NCBI GenBank assembly: GCA_011389935.1
Contig: JAABTJ010000009.1
Location: 1-64,000, forward strand
Direction: 5' to 3'
Length of the DNA stretch: 64,000 nt
DNA from: Desulfobacteraceae bacterium
Lineage (GTDB): Bacteria; Desulfobacterota; Desulfobacteria; Desulfobacterales; Desulfosalsimonadaceae
The position numbers and the translations under genes were made by a program. Shown piece by piece: positions 17,280 through 25,400 of the stretch. The stretch's first letter is position 1. Every line of letters starts with the position of its first letter. A model generated the notes under the pieces. It was not told the DNA's origin and ran no database searches. It was given only the letters and a program-made list of their open reading frames with translations.

Positions 17280-18227
17280 TTACAATCCCGTCTCGGACAA
17301 TTCCTTTATCAGTGTTTTCTGCTTGTCGTTCAACTGTTTCGGCCACTTCACATCGATGACCACGTACAGGTCCCCTCTGCCGCCGCCTTTCATATGCGGC
17401 AGACCTTGTCCGGCAACCCGCAGCCTGCTTTTCGGCTTGGTACCGGGGGCCACCTTCATGCTGAGATGTTTCCCTTCAATCGTAGGAACGTCTATCTTCG
17501 TTCCCAGGAGGGCTTCAGTCAGCTTGACCTGCCTGTCGACGTAAAGGTCATATTCCTTTTGGCTGAAAACGGGATCCTGTACGATTTTCGAACGAATATA
17601 CAGATCTCCTGCGGGGCCGCCGTACGGGCTTGGCTCCCCTTTTCCGGCCAGTCGGATCTTTTTCCCGGAAATCAGCCCTTTTGGAATTTTAACGGCAATT
17701 GCTTCCGTGCCGCCGGACGCGTTTGTAATGGTAATGGTTTTGGAGGTGCCGCCCGCTACCTCCTGCAGGGTCAGGGGGATCTCGTATTCAACATCGCGCC
17801 CCTTCCGCTGCACCTGCTGTCCGCCGCCGCGGTTTCCGAAACCGAAAAGGCTCTCCGGATCAAACGAGTGATGGGTGCTGCTCCGTCGCCCCCGGCCTTT
17901 CTGCCCGCCGGAAGTAAAAAACGACGCCCCGCCGAATCCGAACTCCTTCAAGATATCGCCCAAATCGAAATCTTTGAAAATATCTTCCTGGCTGTATCGC
18001 TGCTGGAAGTCTTCAGAACCGTATGTATCATACTGCTTGCGCTTCTCCGGATCGCTTAACACCGCATACGCTTCGCTGATTTCCTTGAACTTTTCCTCGT
18101 TTTCCTTGGAACCCGCACTGTGATCCGGATGATATTTCATCGCCAGCTTGCGATATGCCTTTTTTATTTCATCCTGCGATGCGTCTTTGCCAACGCCAAG
18201 AATCTGATAATAATCTTTCTGGGCCAT
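17280..18227 (-). CDS. DnaJ-class co-chaperone, CbpA type
   Basis: A 315-residue type II DnaJ protein. The J domain covers residues 1-70 with HPD at 33-35. A Gly/Phe/Ser-rich linker runs to about 140, and two C-terminal substrate-binding beta domains ([28 protein letters not shown]) follow. The four CxxCxGxG zinc repeats of true DnaJ are absent. It would stimulate DnaK ATPase and deliver unfolded clients. AGGTGAGACTGAC precedes the ATG. Two terminators follow it. The upstream gap holds a 146-bp palindromic repeat. Confidence 0.9.
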   Translation of the reverse strand: MAQKDYYQILGVGKDASQDEIKKAYRKLAMKYHPDHSAGSKENEEKFKEISEAYAVLSDPEKRKQYDTYGSEDFQQRYSQEDIFKDFDLGDILKEFGFGGASFFTSGGQKGRGRRSSTHHSFDPESLFGFGNRGGGQQVQRKGRDVEYEIPLTLQEVAGGTSKTITITNASGGTEAIAVKIPKGLISGKKIRLAGKGEPSPYGGPAGDLYIRSKIVQDPVFSQKEYDLYVDRQVKLTEALLGTKIDVPTIEGKHLSMKVAPGTKPKSRLRVAGQGLPHMKGGGRGDLYVVIDVKWPKQLNDKQKTLIKELSETGL

Positions 18228-18255
18228 GTCAGTCTCACCTGTCCGAATGATTTTC

Positions 18256-18401
18256 TAGAACCCATCTCAACATTGTCTTCCGGCCCAATATCTTTGTTGG
18301 CGTCTTATTTCAAATCCTCGAAATACTTGCGTATGTCTGCGGTTTGAAACAAGACGCCGCCGCGATCTTGTACCGAAATCCGAATGGTGAGATGGGTTCT
18401 A
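18256..18401 (+). repeat. 146-bp nested-palindrome repeat, copy A (MITE-like)
   Basis: The terminal inverted repeats TAGAACCCATCTCA (18256-18269) and TGAGATGGGTTCTA (18388-18401) match perfectly. A second inverted repeat lies inside: GGCGTCTTATTTCAAA (18299-18314) with TTTGAAACAAGACGCC (18343-18358), 15 of 16 bases matching. The same 146-bp unit, about 90 percent identical by eye, is at 21602-21747 in reverse. It encodes no protein. Both ends begin and end with TA, as expected if a TA-targeting (IS630/mariner-like) transposase moved it. Positioned between the CbpA gene and mnmG. Confidence 0.85.
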
Positions 18402-18583
18402 TCTGGATTTTTATAAATATGCAGAAAACATATTGAAACGCATCGACGCGTTCCTGCTGGGTTTGCAAAATTGTTTTTCGCGAAACCATCTCTTTTTATA
18501 GAATATACAATAATTCACATCCCGTTCCTGTCAAGGTCCTCAGGAAAGCAAACTCTCTGTAAACCTTATAAATTACTTTTTAT
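18402..18583. other. AT-rich gap between repeat A and mnmG stop
   Basis: No gene, hairpin terminator or RNA was recognised. The sequence is AT-rich next to the mnmG stop, and may hold the promoter for the CbpA gene in part. Confidence 0.3.
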
Positions 18584-20470
18584 TTACTCTTTTTTCCGGT
18601 ATCTTTCCGGGCTTGCTTTCAAGGCCACCATGAGCACGGAAATGGCTGCAGGAGTGATGCCGTCCATGCGGGCGGCCTGGCCGAGTGACAGCGGCTTCAG
18701 CCGGGAAAGTTTTTCCACCATTTCCCGGGAAAGCCCGTGAACAATCGTGTAGTCGAAATCCGGAGGTATTTTTTTGTTCTCCAGGGACTTGAATTTTTCT
18801 ATTTCCCGCTGCTGTTTTGCAATATACCCCTCGTACCTGACTTCAATTTCCACCTGCCGGACGATCTGCTCGGGTATGGCCTTTTCCGGCGGTGCGAAAC
18901 GACGGATGAGATCATAGTCGATACCGCTGCGTTTGAGCAACTGCTCCATCGGTGCACCGGTAGCAAGGGGTGCGGAGTCGCGGGCCTCAAGGTATTCGTT
19001 GATATCCTTACCGGGGGCGACAGTTATTTTTTTCAGCCGGCGGACCTCCCCTTCGATCCGCTTCTTTTTTTCCCGGACCATTTCCACCTGCTCTTTGCTG
19101 ATAAGCCCGATTTCAAAGCCGGTTTCGGCCAAGCGCAGGTCTGCATTGTCCTCGCGCAACATAAGGCGATATTCGGCCCTCGAGGTAAACATTCGGTATG
19201 GTTCGATCGTTCCCCGGGTTACGAGGTCGTCCACCATCACCCCCATGTACGCCTGGGAGCGATCAAGAACGACGGGGGCTTCCTTTCTGATGCAGCGCGC
19301 GGCGTTTATGCCCGCCCACAGCCCCTGGGCGGCCGCCTCCTCGTACCCGGAGGTGCCGTTGATCTGCCCGGCCAGGTAGAGGCCTTTTACCTTTTTGGTT
19401 TCAAGGGTGGGGAGCAATTGAATCGGGTCGATATAGTCGTATTCGATCGCATATCCCGGCCGCATGATTTCGGCCTGTTCGAGCCCGCCGATGCTGCGCA
19501 CCAGGGCCGTCTGTATTTCCAGAGGAAGGCTGTTTCCAAGGCCGCTGACATAGATTTCTTTGGTTTCGAGCCCTTCGGCTTCAAGGATCACCGGATGGCT
19601 TTCCCGGTCGGGAAACTTGACGACCTTGTCCTCGAAAGAGGGGCAGTACCTTGCGGAAACCCCGCGGATGCGGCCGCCGTAAAGGGATGACAATTTCAGG
19701 TTCTCCGAAACGATCCGGATCGTCTCCCGGTTCGCCCGCCCCATGTAGCTTTCCACCTGGGGCAGGACAAATCCGTCGGAAAAAAAAGAAAACGGCCGCG
19801 GCGGATCGTCCCCGGGCTGGGGCGTAAGCCTTGAAAAATCGATTGAATCCCTGTGCAGCCGGGGAGGGGTGCCCGTTTTCATGCGTCCCATGTCGAATCC
19901 AAGCGATTTCAGACTCGCAGGGAGCCCCTCGGCGGAAAATTCTCCCGCCCGGCCGGCGCCAAAAGACACGTCCCCAATATGAACGCGGCCGGTCAAAAAC
20001 GTCCCCGTCGCCAGTATCACCGCCTTGCCCTGGTATTGACATTCCGTCTGATCGACCACCCCGTCCACCCGGTTGTCCGATACCACGAGGCGCTCCACCA
20101 TCGCCTGCTTCACATCCAGCCTCGGCGTATTCTCGAGTATCCCCTTCATGGCCACATGGTAGCGAACCTTGTCGTTTTGCGTCCTGGAGGACTGAACGGC
20201 CGGTCCTTTCCGGGTATTGAGCGTCCTGAAATGAATGGCCGTCCGGTCCGTCACCCTTCCCATCTGTCCGCCCAGGGCATCGACTTCCTTGACCAGCTGC
20301 CCCTTGGCCATGCCCCCGATGGACGGACTGCAGGGCATGGCAGCGATCTTGTCCAGGTCGATCGCCAGCAAAAGCGTTTCGCACCCCATCTTCGCCGCGG
20401 CAAGCGCCGCCTCGCACCCGGCATGCCCCGCCCCCACGACAATGACATCATATTTTTTTCTTTGATTCAT
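18584..20470 (-). CDS. mnmG: tRNA uridine-5-carboxymethylaminomethyl modification enzyme MnmG (GidA)
   Basis: This FAD-dependent protein, with MnmE, installs cmnm5 on U34 of tRNAs. The 628 residues have the FAD motif [12 protein letters not shown] (about 11-22), the [18 protein letters not shown] block, [14 protein letters not shown], and a C-terminal helical domain ([12 protein letters not shown]...GITPAAIS). Length and motifs are normal. The ribosome-binding site is weak. It is divergent from the TIGR01212 radical SAM gene. A partner mnmE is not in the window. Confidence 0.95.
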   Translation of the reverse strand: MNQRKKYDVIVVGAGHAGCEAALAAAKMGCETLLLAIDLDKIAAMPCSPSIGGMAKGQLVKEVDALGGQMGRVTDRTAIHFRTLNTRKGPAVQSSRTQNDKVRYHVAMKGILENTPRLDVKQAMVERLVVSDNRVDGVVDQTECQYQGKAVILATGTFLTGRVHIGDVSFGAGRAGEFSAEGLPASLKSLGFDMGRMKTGTPPRLHRDSIDFSRLTPQPGDDPPRPFSFFSDGFVLPQVESYMGRANRETIRIVSENLKLSSLYGGRIRGVSARYCPSFEDKVVKFPDRESHPVILEAEGLETKEIYVSGLGNSLPLEIQTALVRSIGGLEQAEIMRPGYAIEYDYIDPIQLLPTLETKKVKGLYLAGQINGTSGYEEAAAQGLWAGINAARCIRKEAPVVLDRSQAYMGVMVDDLVTRGTIEPYRMFTSRAEYRLMLREDNADLRLAETGFEIGLISKEQVEMVREKKKRIEGEVRRLKKITVAPGKDINEYLEARDSAPLATGAPMEQLLKRSGIDYDLIRRFAPPEKAIPEQIVRQVEIEVRYEGYIAKQQREIEKFKSLENKKIPPDFDYTIVHGLSREMVEKLSRLKPLSLGQAARMDGITPAAISVLMVALKASPERYRKKE

Positions 20471-20621
20471 ATTTTCGGCATATCTGCTATCATTTCAGGA
20501 ATCACTGCTTCGCAAAAGAGGCTGCGTTCCCTGTGGCAAAAAATTCCGCCCCAGGATGATTATATCCGTAAACGTTCGGCGTGTAAAAATACATCCCCTT
20601 CAGGAAAGGGTCAAGTATACC

Positions 20622-21569
20622 ATGAACCCGGAAAAAAGATATTACGACTTCAACACGTATCTAAAAAACATCTACGGGTGCCGGGTGCAGAAAATCACCA
20701 TCGATGCCGGCATGACCTGCCCCAACAGGGACGGGTCCCTTTCCACCGGGGGATGCGTTTACTGCAATCCGCAGGGCTCCGGAACCGGCGCCAGCAGGTG
20801 CGGAGCGTCCATCACCCAACAGATAACGGCGGGAAAATCCGCCCTGGGGCGCCGGTACAAGGCCAAAAAGTTCATTGCCTATTTTCAATCCTATACCAAT
20901 ACCTATGCACCGGTGGATCGTCTCGCGGCCATATACGAAGAAGCGCTTTCCGTTCCCGGCGTGGTGGGCATAAGCGTGGGCACCCGCCCGGACTGCATAA
21001 CACCGGCAATCGTCGACCTCCTGGCCTCCTATACCCGGGATTTCCTCGTATGGGTGGAATACGGTCTGCAGTCGGCACACGACGCAACCCTTGAAAAAAT
21101 CAACCGGGGGCACGATTTCAAGGCCTTTACATCCGCAGTTGAAACCACCGCCGGCCGAAACATCAATATCTGCACGCACGTGATCCTGGGGTTGCCCGGA
21201 GAAACGCGCAGACACATGCTTGAAACCGCTGAAAAAATTGCAGACACCGGTATCGACGGCATAAAGCTGCACCTGCTCTACGTGGTAAAAAACACGATTC
21301 TGGCGGACTGGTACGAAAAAGGCCGCTACCAATGCCTGGAAAGGGAGGAGTACGTGGATATCGTCTGCGAATTTCTGGCCCGCCTTCCTGCAAACATGGT
21401 TGTCCAGAGGCTTACCGGCGATCCGCACCCGCACGAACTGGTCGCCCCGCAATGGGCCCTTGAAAAAACGGCAACGCTGAAACAAATCAACCAAAAAATG
21501 GCGGAAAAGCAGCTCCGGCAGGGGGATCGTCACGGAAGCGCCCCGCCGCCGGGAGCTCCGTTGCCATGA
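20622..21569 (+). CDS. Radical SAM protein, TIGR01212 (YhcC) family
   Basis: A 315-residue radical SAM enzyme. The cluster-binding segment is in TCPNRDGSLSTGGCVYC (Cys near residues 31, 43 and 46), typical of the TIGR01212/YhcC family. SAM-binding and beta-barrel strands follow (VEYGLQSAHDATLEKINRGH; HVILGLPGETRRHM). Its substrate is not established; related proteins have been linked to nucleic-acid or cofactor modification. The ATG at 20622 is chosen because AGGAAAGGG lies upstream and the family starts near NPEKRYYDFNTYLK. The longer frame from 20556 is not needed. Confidence 0.88.
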   Translation: MNPEKRYYDFNTYLKNIYGCRVQKITIDAGMTCPNRDGSLSTGGCVYCNPQGSGTGASRCGASITQQITAGKSALGRRYKAKKFIAYFQSYTNTYAPVDRLAAIYEEALSVPGVVGISVGTRPDCITPAIVDLLASYTRDFLVWVEYGLQSAHDATLEKINRGHDFKAFTSAVETTAGRNINICTHVILGLPGETRRHMLETAEKIADTGIDGIKLHLLYVVKNTILADWYEKGRYQCLEREEYVDIVCEFLARLPANMVVQRLTGDPHPHELVAPQWALEKTATLKQINQKMAEKQLRQGDRHGSAPPPGAPLP

Positions 21570-21601
21570 AAGACCCGCATTGCAAACAGCGGATTTTTGC
21601 A

Positions 21602-21747
21602 TAGAACCTATCTCAACTTTCGGATTTCGGTTCAAGATCGCGGCAGCGTCTTGTTTCAAACCGCAGACAACCTCGCGTATTTCGAGGATTTGAAATAAGA
21701 CGCCAACAAAGATATTGGGCCGAAAGACAATGTTGAGATAGGTTCTA
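21602..21747 (-). repeat. 146-bp nested-palindrome repeat, copy B (MITE-like)
   Basis: Same length and sequence as copy A at 18256-18401 but inverted. The terminal repeats are TAGAACCTATCTCA (21602-21615) and TGAGATAGGTTCTA (21734-21747); the paired C-to-T change at both ends keeps them complementary. The inner inverted repeat lies at 21645-21660 and 21689-21704. Its last three bases, read on the minus strand, form the TAG stop codon of the YbhB-like gene. Confidence 0.85.
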
Positions 21748-22197
21748 CTGTCTTTCGTATCTTCCCATTAGATGGGCCTTGTCAATTACATGTCCTGTCA
21801 TCTCCTTTTCCACGGTTACCTTGTCGGTCTTTTCCGGAAGATCGAGCATGGCATCCAGCGCGTAGATCCGAAAAAAGTATCGATGCTCGCGATCGGGAGG
21901 ACAGGGTCCGAAATAGTGCGCATCCCCGCTGGTGCCGATACCAGCCACCCCTTCGGGCTCACTGCCTTCCGGAATTTCGCGGGTGTCCGGAGGAATGTTG
22001 AATACAACCCAGTGGTCCCACATGCCGTCTTCCCGGATATGCGGGGGAACGTCCGGATCGTCCATTATCAGGACAAGGCTTTCTGCCTCCGGCGGCACAT
22101 CCGAGATCGTCAGGGGAGGGTTGATGTTCTCTCCGTCACAGGTGTATTTGCCAGGAATTTTCCCCTCGTTTTCAAAGGCCGCGCTTGTGAGTTTCAT
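21745..22197 (-). CDS. YbhB/YbcL family Raf-kinase-inhibitor-like protein
   Basis: A 150-residue member of the phosphatidylethanolamine-binding-protein superfamily. The ligand-pocket motifs are NINPPLTISDVP, LVLIMDDPDVP, DHWVVFNIPPDT and GPCPPDREHRYFFRIYALD. The cellular role of bacterial members is not firmly known. There is no signal peptide. ACAGGGAGGTAAGCG before the ATG is an excellent ribosome-binding site. The stop TAG (21745-21747) is supplied by the end of repeat copy B. Confidence 0.9.
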   Translation of the reverse strand: MKLTSAAFENEGKIPGKYTCDGENINPPLTISDVPPEAESLVLIMDDPDVPPHIREDGMWDHWVVFNIPPDTREIPEGSEPEGVAGIGTSGDAHYFGPCPPDREHRYFFRIYALDAMLDLPEKTDKVTVEKEMTGHVIDKAHLMGRYERQ

Positions 22198-22438
22198 CGC
22201 TTACCTCCCTGTTTTTCTGTAAAAAAATGATTTTTTTTCCTCACCTGTTCCATAATTATATGCATTTGGCGCATCTGGCGCAAAAAATCACCCCGCCATG
22301 CGGGAAACCCTTTTTCCGGGAAAAGCGTTTTTCTTTTGAAAGCCTCACAGGGCCGCATTTTTCCAAAAACACGGAATCCCCTTCCGGCGGCACCCCATGA
22401 TTCCGAACAAAAGCGGCGGCGGGCTTTTCTTAACAGAA
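22198..22438. other. Intergenic region between YbhB gene and tRNA-Ser cluster
   Basis: It is A/T-rich near the YbhB start, then contains only short imperfect hairpins. No protein-coding frame with a ribosome-binding site was seen. Confidence 0.35.
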
Positions 22439-22471
22439 AAAAACAAAAAAGCCGGGCCCAAAGGGCCCGGC
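22439..22471 (-). terminator. Intrinsic terminator of the tRNA-Ser genes
   Basis: On the minus strand the perfect 9-bp GC stem GCCGGGCCC/GGGCCCGGC (22451-22471, AAA loop on the plus strand) is followed by TTTTTTGTTTTTT. It lies 14 bases beyond the tRNA-Ser(GCT) 3' end. Confidence 0.85.
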
Positions 22472-22484
22472 TATGTGATTGAAA

Positions 22485-22577
22485 TGGCGGAGAGAGAGGG
22501 ATTCGAACCCTCGGTGGAAGTTTCCCCCCACACTCGCTTAGCAGGCGAGCGCCTTCAGCCGACTCGGCCATCTCTCC
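22485..22577 (-). tRNA. tRNA-Ser (GCT), CCA encoded
   Basis: A 93-nt class II tRNA on the minus strand. It has acceptor GGAGAGA, the D-arm GGCCGAGTCGGCTGAAGGC, anticodon stem CTCGC/GCGAG with loop CTGCTAA reading GCT, a long variable arm (GTGTGGGGGGAAACTTCCACC), T-loop GTTCGAATC and encoded CCA. It reads AGC/AGU. Confidence 0.95.
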
Positions 22578-22600
22578 GCGATGTTGCGGCTTGTTATCTG

Positions 22601-22686
22601 TGGCGGAGGGAGTAGGATTCGAACCCACGGAGCTTTCGCTCAACGGTTTTCAAGACCGCCGCCTTAAACCACTCGGCCATCCCTCC
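22601..22686 (-). tRNA. tRNA-Ser (TGA), CCA encoded
   Basis: An 86-nt class II tRNA on the minus strand. It has acceptor GGAGGGA, anticodon loop CTTGAAA reading TGA, variable arm GAGCGAAAGCTC, T-loop GTTCGAATC and encoded CCA. It lies 23 bp upstream of tRNA-Ser(GCT) and probably shares its transcript. Confidence 0.95.
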
Positions 22687-22808
22687 TGCAGTCACGTACT
22701 CTTTTACAGAACCTGAAACGCCGGGTCAACCTCTTTTTATTCCTTTTCCGCAGGTCCCCCGGGAAGTAACGCGGACGCTGATATACACGCCCCTTTATCG
22801 TTTGTTTA

Positions 22809-22836
22809 TTGACAGGAATAAATAATGATTTATTAT
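22809..22836 (+). promoter_or_regulatory. Sigma-70-type promoter before the acidic hypothetical gene
   Basis: TTGACA (22809-22814) and TATTAT (22831-22836) are separated by 16 bp, in AT-rich DNA. The gene start at 22916 is 80 bp further on. Confidence 0.6.
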
Positions 22837-22915
22837 ACGATTATTGGAAAAAAGAAAGGTTAATAACCGGTTCGGATTTCAACAACCACGTTTTCCCTGG
22901 GGGCTTGACACACAA

Positions 22916-23416
22916 ATGAAACAGAAATACACGCTGTTAAAAGACAAAAAAACCGGCGGCCTGACAATACAGGAGCACGCGGAGTTGAGCAAGGACCTGT
23001 TTTCGCTGATTTGCGAGGAAACCTACGATGCGGAAGCCATCAAAAATGCGATGGATGAAAGCAAAACCGTCCTGATAGACGCGCTTCGCACGCCGAATTT
23101 ATATCCGATTTCCGAATATATAGAACAAATCGCCGACAAGGTGATTTCTCTCTATGATGCCTCAACCAAGTCCAAAGAGACTTCTCCGGTGGAACTGGTA
23201 TTTGATGATGTAACGCTGTTTAAGAAAGACGCCGCTCCCGGGGAAATCGAAAATGAAGAATCCGTTGAAATTGAAGATCTTCTTGAAGATGACACCGTTG
23301 ATGAGGAACTGTCCGATGCCGATGCTGAAACCGATAACACCGTTCCGGACATATCCATTGACACATCCGATGATGAATCACATGAATCACCGGACGACAC
23401 GAACAGCCTGTCCTGA
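22916..23416 (+). CDS. Hypothetical acidic protein
   Basis: I do not recognise this 166-residue protein. The N-terminal two thirds is helical (TIQEHAELSKDLFSLICEETYDAEAIKNAMDE...YIEQIADKVISLYDAS). The last 60 residues are a disordered acidic tail rich in Asp, Glu, Ser and Thr. There is no signal peptide or membrane segment. The ATG at 22916 is chosen over the open frame from a TTG at 22844; GGGGGC precedes it, a weak ribosome-binding site. It lies 147 bp upstream of another uncharacterised gene on the same strand. Confidence 0.65.
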   Translation: MKQKYTLLKDKKTGGLTIQEHAELSKDLFSLICEETYDAEAIKNAMDESKTVLIDALRTPNLYPISEYIEQIADKVISLYDASTKSKETSPVELVFDDVTLFKKDAAPGEIENEESVEIEDLLEDDTVDEELSDADAETDNTVPDISIDTSDDESHESPDDTNSLS

Positions 23417-23563
23417 AAAAGACTGTACAGCCGCGCTTCCCCGCCTTTTTGGCGGTTTATTATAAACCGTGTCCGGATGACCGGCCAGGCGCTTCCGTGA
23501 AGCAAACGGATTGCGAAAAACGCCGCTGTCGTTCAGGCACGCATGTAAGGAGAAAAAATCATC

Positions 23564-24244
23564 ATGGCTATGTTTGAAACAAAAGAACAGGTGCTTGAAA
23601 AAATAATGCAGCAGGACAAACCGTTGTGTCCACATTGCAACCAGTCCATGAGCATTTGGGAATCGCCTCCTTTTGCGATAGGCGACGGGCTTGGATGGGA
23701 TTCCCCGTATCTTTTCGTCTGCTTTAATGACGAATGCCCCTGCTATGTAGAAGGGTGGAAAAATCTCATGGACAATTACGCCCAGCATGCTTCATACAGG
23801 TGCATCCAGAGCCCCAACAGCAAAAATTTTGACCTGATGCCCGTCTTCAGTTCTGCGGGGGGGAGCGGACAAATTATAGACGAACAGGTGGTGGCGGAAG
23901 AATACGCCCTGAAAGAATCCATTAAAAAAGGATTTTCACTCCTTGCACAATGTTATGTATCCAAGGATGCTGTTTCGATTATCCGTATCCTGATGGATGC
24001 CACCGAGCCGAACCGGGTCCGGATAAAAGCAGCCGAAATGGCGGGCGATCTGGCGGATGTTGAAGCGGTTGAACTGTTGAACAGTCATCGCTTCGGCAAC
24101 GAAAAGCTGCAGACGAGCGTTAATGATGCCGTAAAAAACATCCATGAACGCTTTTTCACGCGGGAATGCCCTTTCTGCGCCGAAATTATCAAAAAACGCG
24201 CCAAAATATGCAAACACTGCAACAAGGAGGTCGCCGGGCTTTAG
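23564..24244 (+). CDS. Hypothetical protein with N- and C-terminal zinc ribbons
   Basis: A 226-residue protein with a strong ribosome-binding site (AAGGAGAAAAAATCATC). The N-terminus has a zinc ribbon: CPHC at residues 22-25 paired with CFNDECPC around 53-60. The middle (about 115-200) is helical and resembles HEAT-like repeats (VRIKAAEMAGDLADVEAVELLNSH). The C-terminus has a second ribbon, CPFCAEIIKKRAKICKHCNKE, of the UPF0547 type. No function is known. The combination suggests a nucleic-acid or protein adaptor, but this is inference. It is convergent with the cNMP/PilZ gene across a strong hairpin. Confidence 0.7.
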   Translation: MAMFETKEQVLEKIMQQDKPLCPHCNQSMSIWESPPFAIGDGLGWDSPYLFVCFNDECPCYVEGWKNLMDNYAQHASYRCIQSPNSKNFDLMPVFSSAGGSGQIIDEQVVAEEYALKESIKKGFSLLAQCYVSKDAVSIIRILMDATEPNRVRIKAAEMAGDLADVEAVELLNSHRFGNEKLQTSVNDAVKNIHERFFTRECPFCAEIIKKRAKICKHCNKEVAGL

Positions 24245-24286
24245 CGTTACGAAACGCCGCCTTGCGTCGTCCTCCCGGTCGTTTCC

Positions 24287-24319
24287 GTATCGGGACCGGT
24301 ATCAAACCGGTCCCGATAC
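24287..24319. terminator. Perfect 14-bp hairpin between convergent genes
   Basis: GTATCGGGACCGGT (24287-24300), loop ATCAA, ACCGGTCCCGATAC (24306-24319). There is no T tract on either side, but the stem is very stable and lies between the zinc-ribbon gene and the cNMP/PilZ gene. It would end both transcripts. Confidence 0.65.
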
Positions 24320-24361
24320 TCCCTGTCGCAACCGTGTCTCCGCCGAAAAGGGAAGTTCCCG

Positions 24362-25366
24362 CTATGCCCCCTCCAAAGAATTGATCAGCGCCTTTTCCAG
24401 TGGGGTGTCAAATCTGAGGTGGATGGAGAAATCGTCAAAAACCTGGGCCTGTACCGCTGTAACCTGGCCGCTTTTCTCCACGAGGCGCGTCTCCCCGTTT
24501 TTCAGGTTTGCACTGAAGGAGACAAAAAGCCGGCGGCCGAGCAGCATACGCACCGTTTCCGCTTTCGTGGTCTTTATAAAAAAAGAAAGGCCGCCTTCGG
24601 AGATATCCGAGACATCCCCCTTGTAAAACTTTTCAATTTTTTCCCCGGCACCATCGAAAAGCTGAAAAATCATTTTGACGGGGAGGGGAATCCGGCTGTG
24701 CTCCCGCCGTTCCATCCCCTTTTCCGTCACGGCGCTTTTTATTTTGTCATTCTTCTGGCAGTAATCGAACAACTTGGATTCCAGGGCCGGGGCTTCGGTC
24801 TTCCACTTTTTGATGATATCGTTTTCCAGGTAGCTTGCCTTGACATTGCCCTGGGCGATCACGGATACCGTGGAGACGGTGGCGGAGAAAAACTGGTCGT
24901 TGCCGAAAAAATCCCCCTCCCCGAGGATCTTCAGCAGCACCTCCTTATTCTCACCGGAAAACACGACCTTGACATTCCCCCTGTTAATGAAAAAAAGGCG
25001 GTTGGAAATCTGCCCCTGGTCAATGATTCCATCCCCCGCATCAAAGCGGATATTCTTCATGGCGTAATACAGGGCGTTGCCTTCATTGACGGAAAGCATT
25101 TCATAAAGACTTTTCCAGATTTCCCGGTGCGCCGGATCAACGCTCTGGTTTTTGGCCTCGTCAATGGCCTCCCCGGCGCGGACAATTTCCGTAAGCGCCA
25201 TCGGATCAACCGCATAGAGCTTTTCGTGAAGCGCTTCGGCTTTGGCAAAGTCTCTTTTCTCCGCATATGACAGGATCAGTTCGTACAAAAGCTGAACCGC
25301 CTCGCTTATCCGGTTTTCCTGCACATATTGATCAATGAGAGCTTCCTGGGCGTTGTTGTCGCTCAT
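24362..25366 (-). CDS. Cyclic-nucleotide-binding-domain and PilZ-domain protein
   Basis: A 334-residue cytosolic protein. Residues 1-80 are TPR-like helices (ALIDQYVQENRISEAVQLLYELI). Residues about 95-215 form a cNMP-binding fold (FDAGDGIIDQGQISNRLFFINRGNVKVVF...LGEGDFFGNDQFF). Residues about 225-334 form a PilZ domain: RREHSRIPLPVKMIF has the RxxxR motif and DVSDISEGGLSF is the DxSxxG motif, so c-di-GMP binding is likely. AAAGGAGGCTTGAGT precedes ATG 25366. The cNMP fold may not bind cAMP; the phosphate-cassette Arg is not evident. It is the last gene of the long minus-strand run and begins within the end of the HEAT gene region. Confidence 0.82.
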   Translation of the reverse strand: MSDNNAQEALIDQYVQENRISEAVQLLYELILSYAEKRDFAKAEALHEKLYAVDPMALTEIVRAGEAIDEAKNQSVDPAHREIWKSLYEMLSVNEGNALYYAMKNIRFDAGDGIIDQGQISNRLFFINRGNVKVVFSGENKEVLLKILGEGDFFGNDQFFSATVSTVSVIAQGNVKASYLENDIIKKWKTEAPALESKLFDYCQKNDKIKSAVTEKGMERREHSRIPLPVKMIFQLFDGAGEKIEKFYKGDVSDISEGGLSFFIKTTKAETVRMLLGRRLFVSFSANLKNGETRLVEKSGQVTAVQAQVFDDFSIHLRFDTPLEKALINSLEGA

Positions 25367-25400
25367 ACTCAAGCCTCCTTTGGATAAAACGAGCGTTATA

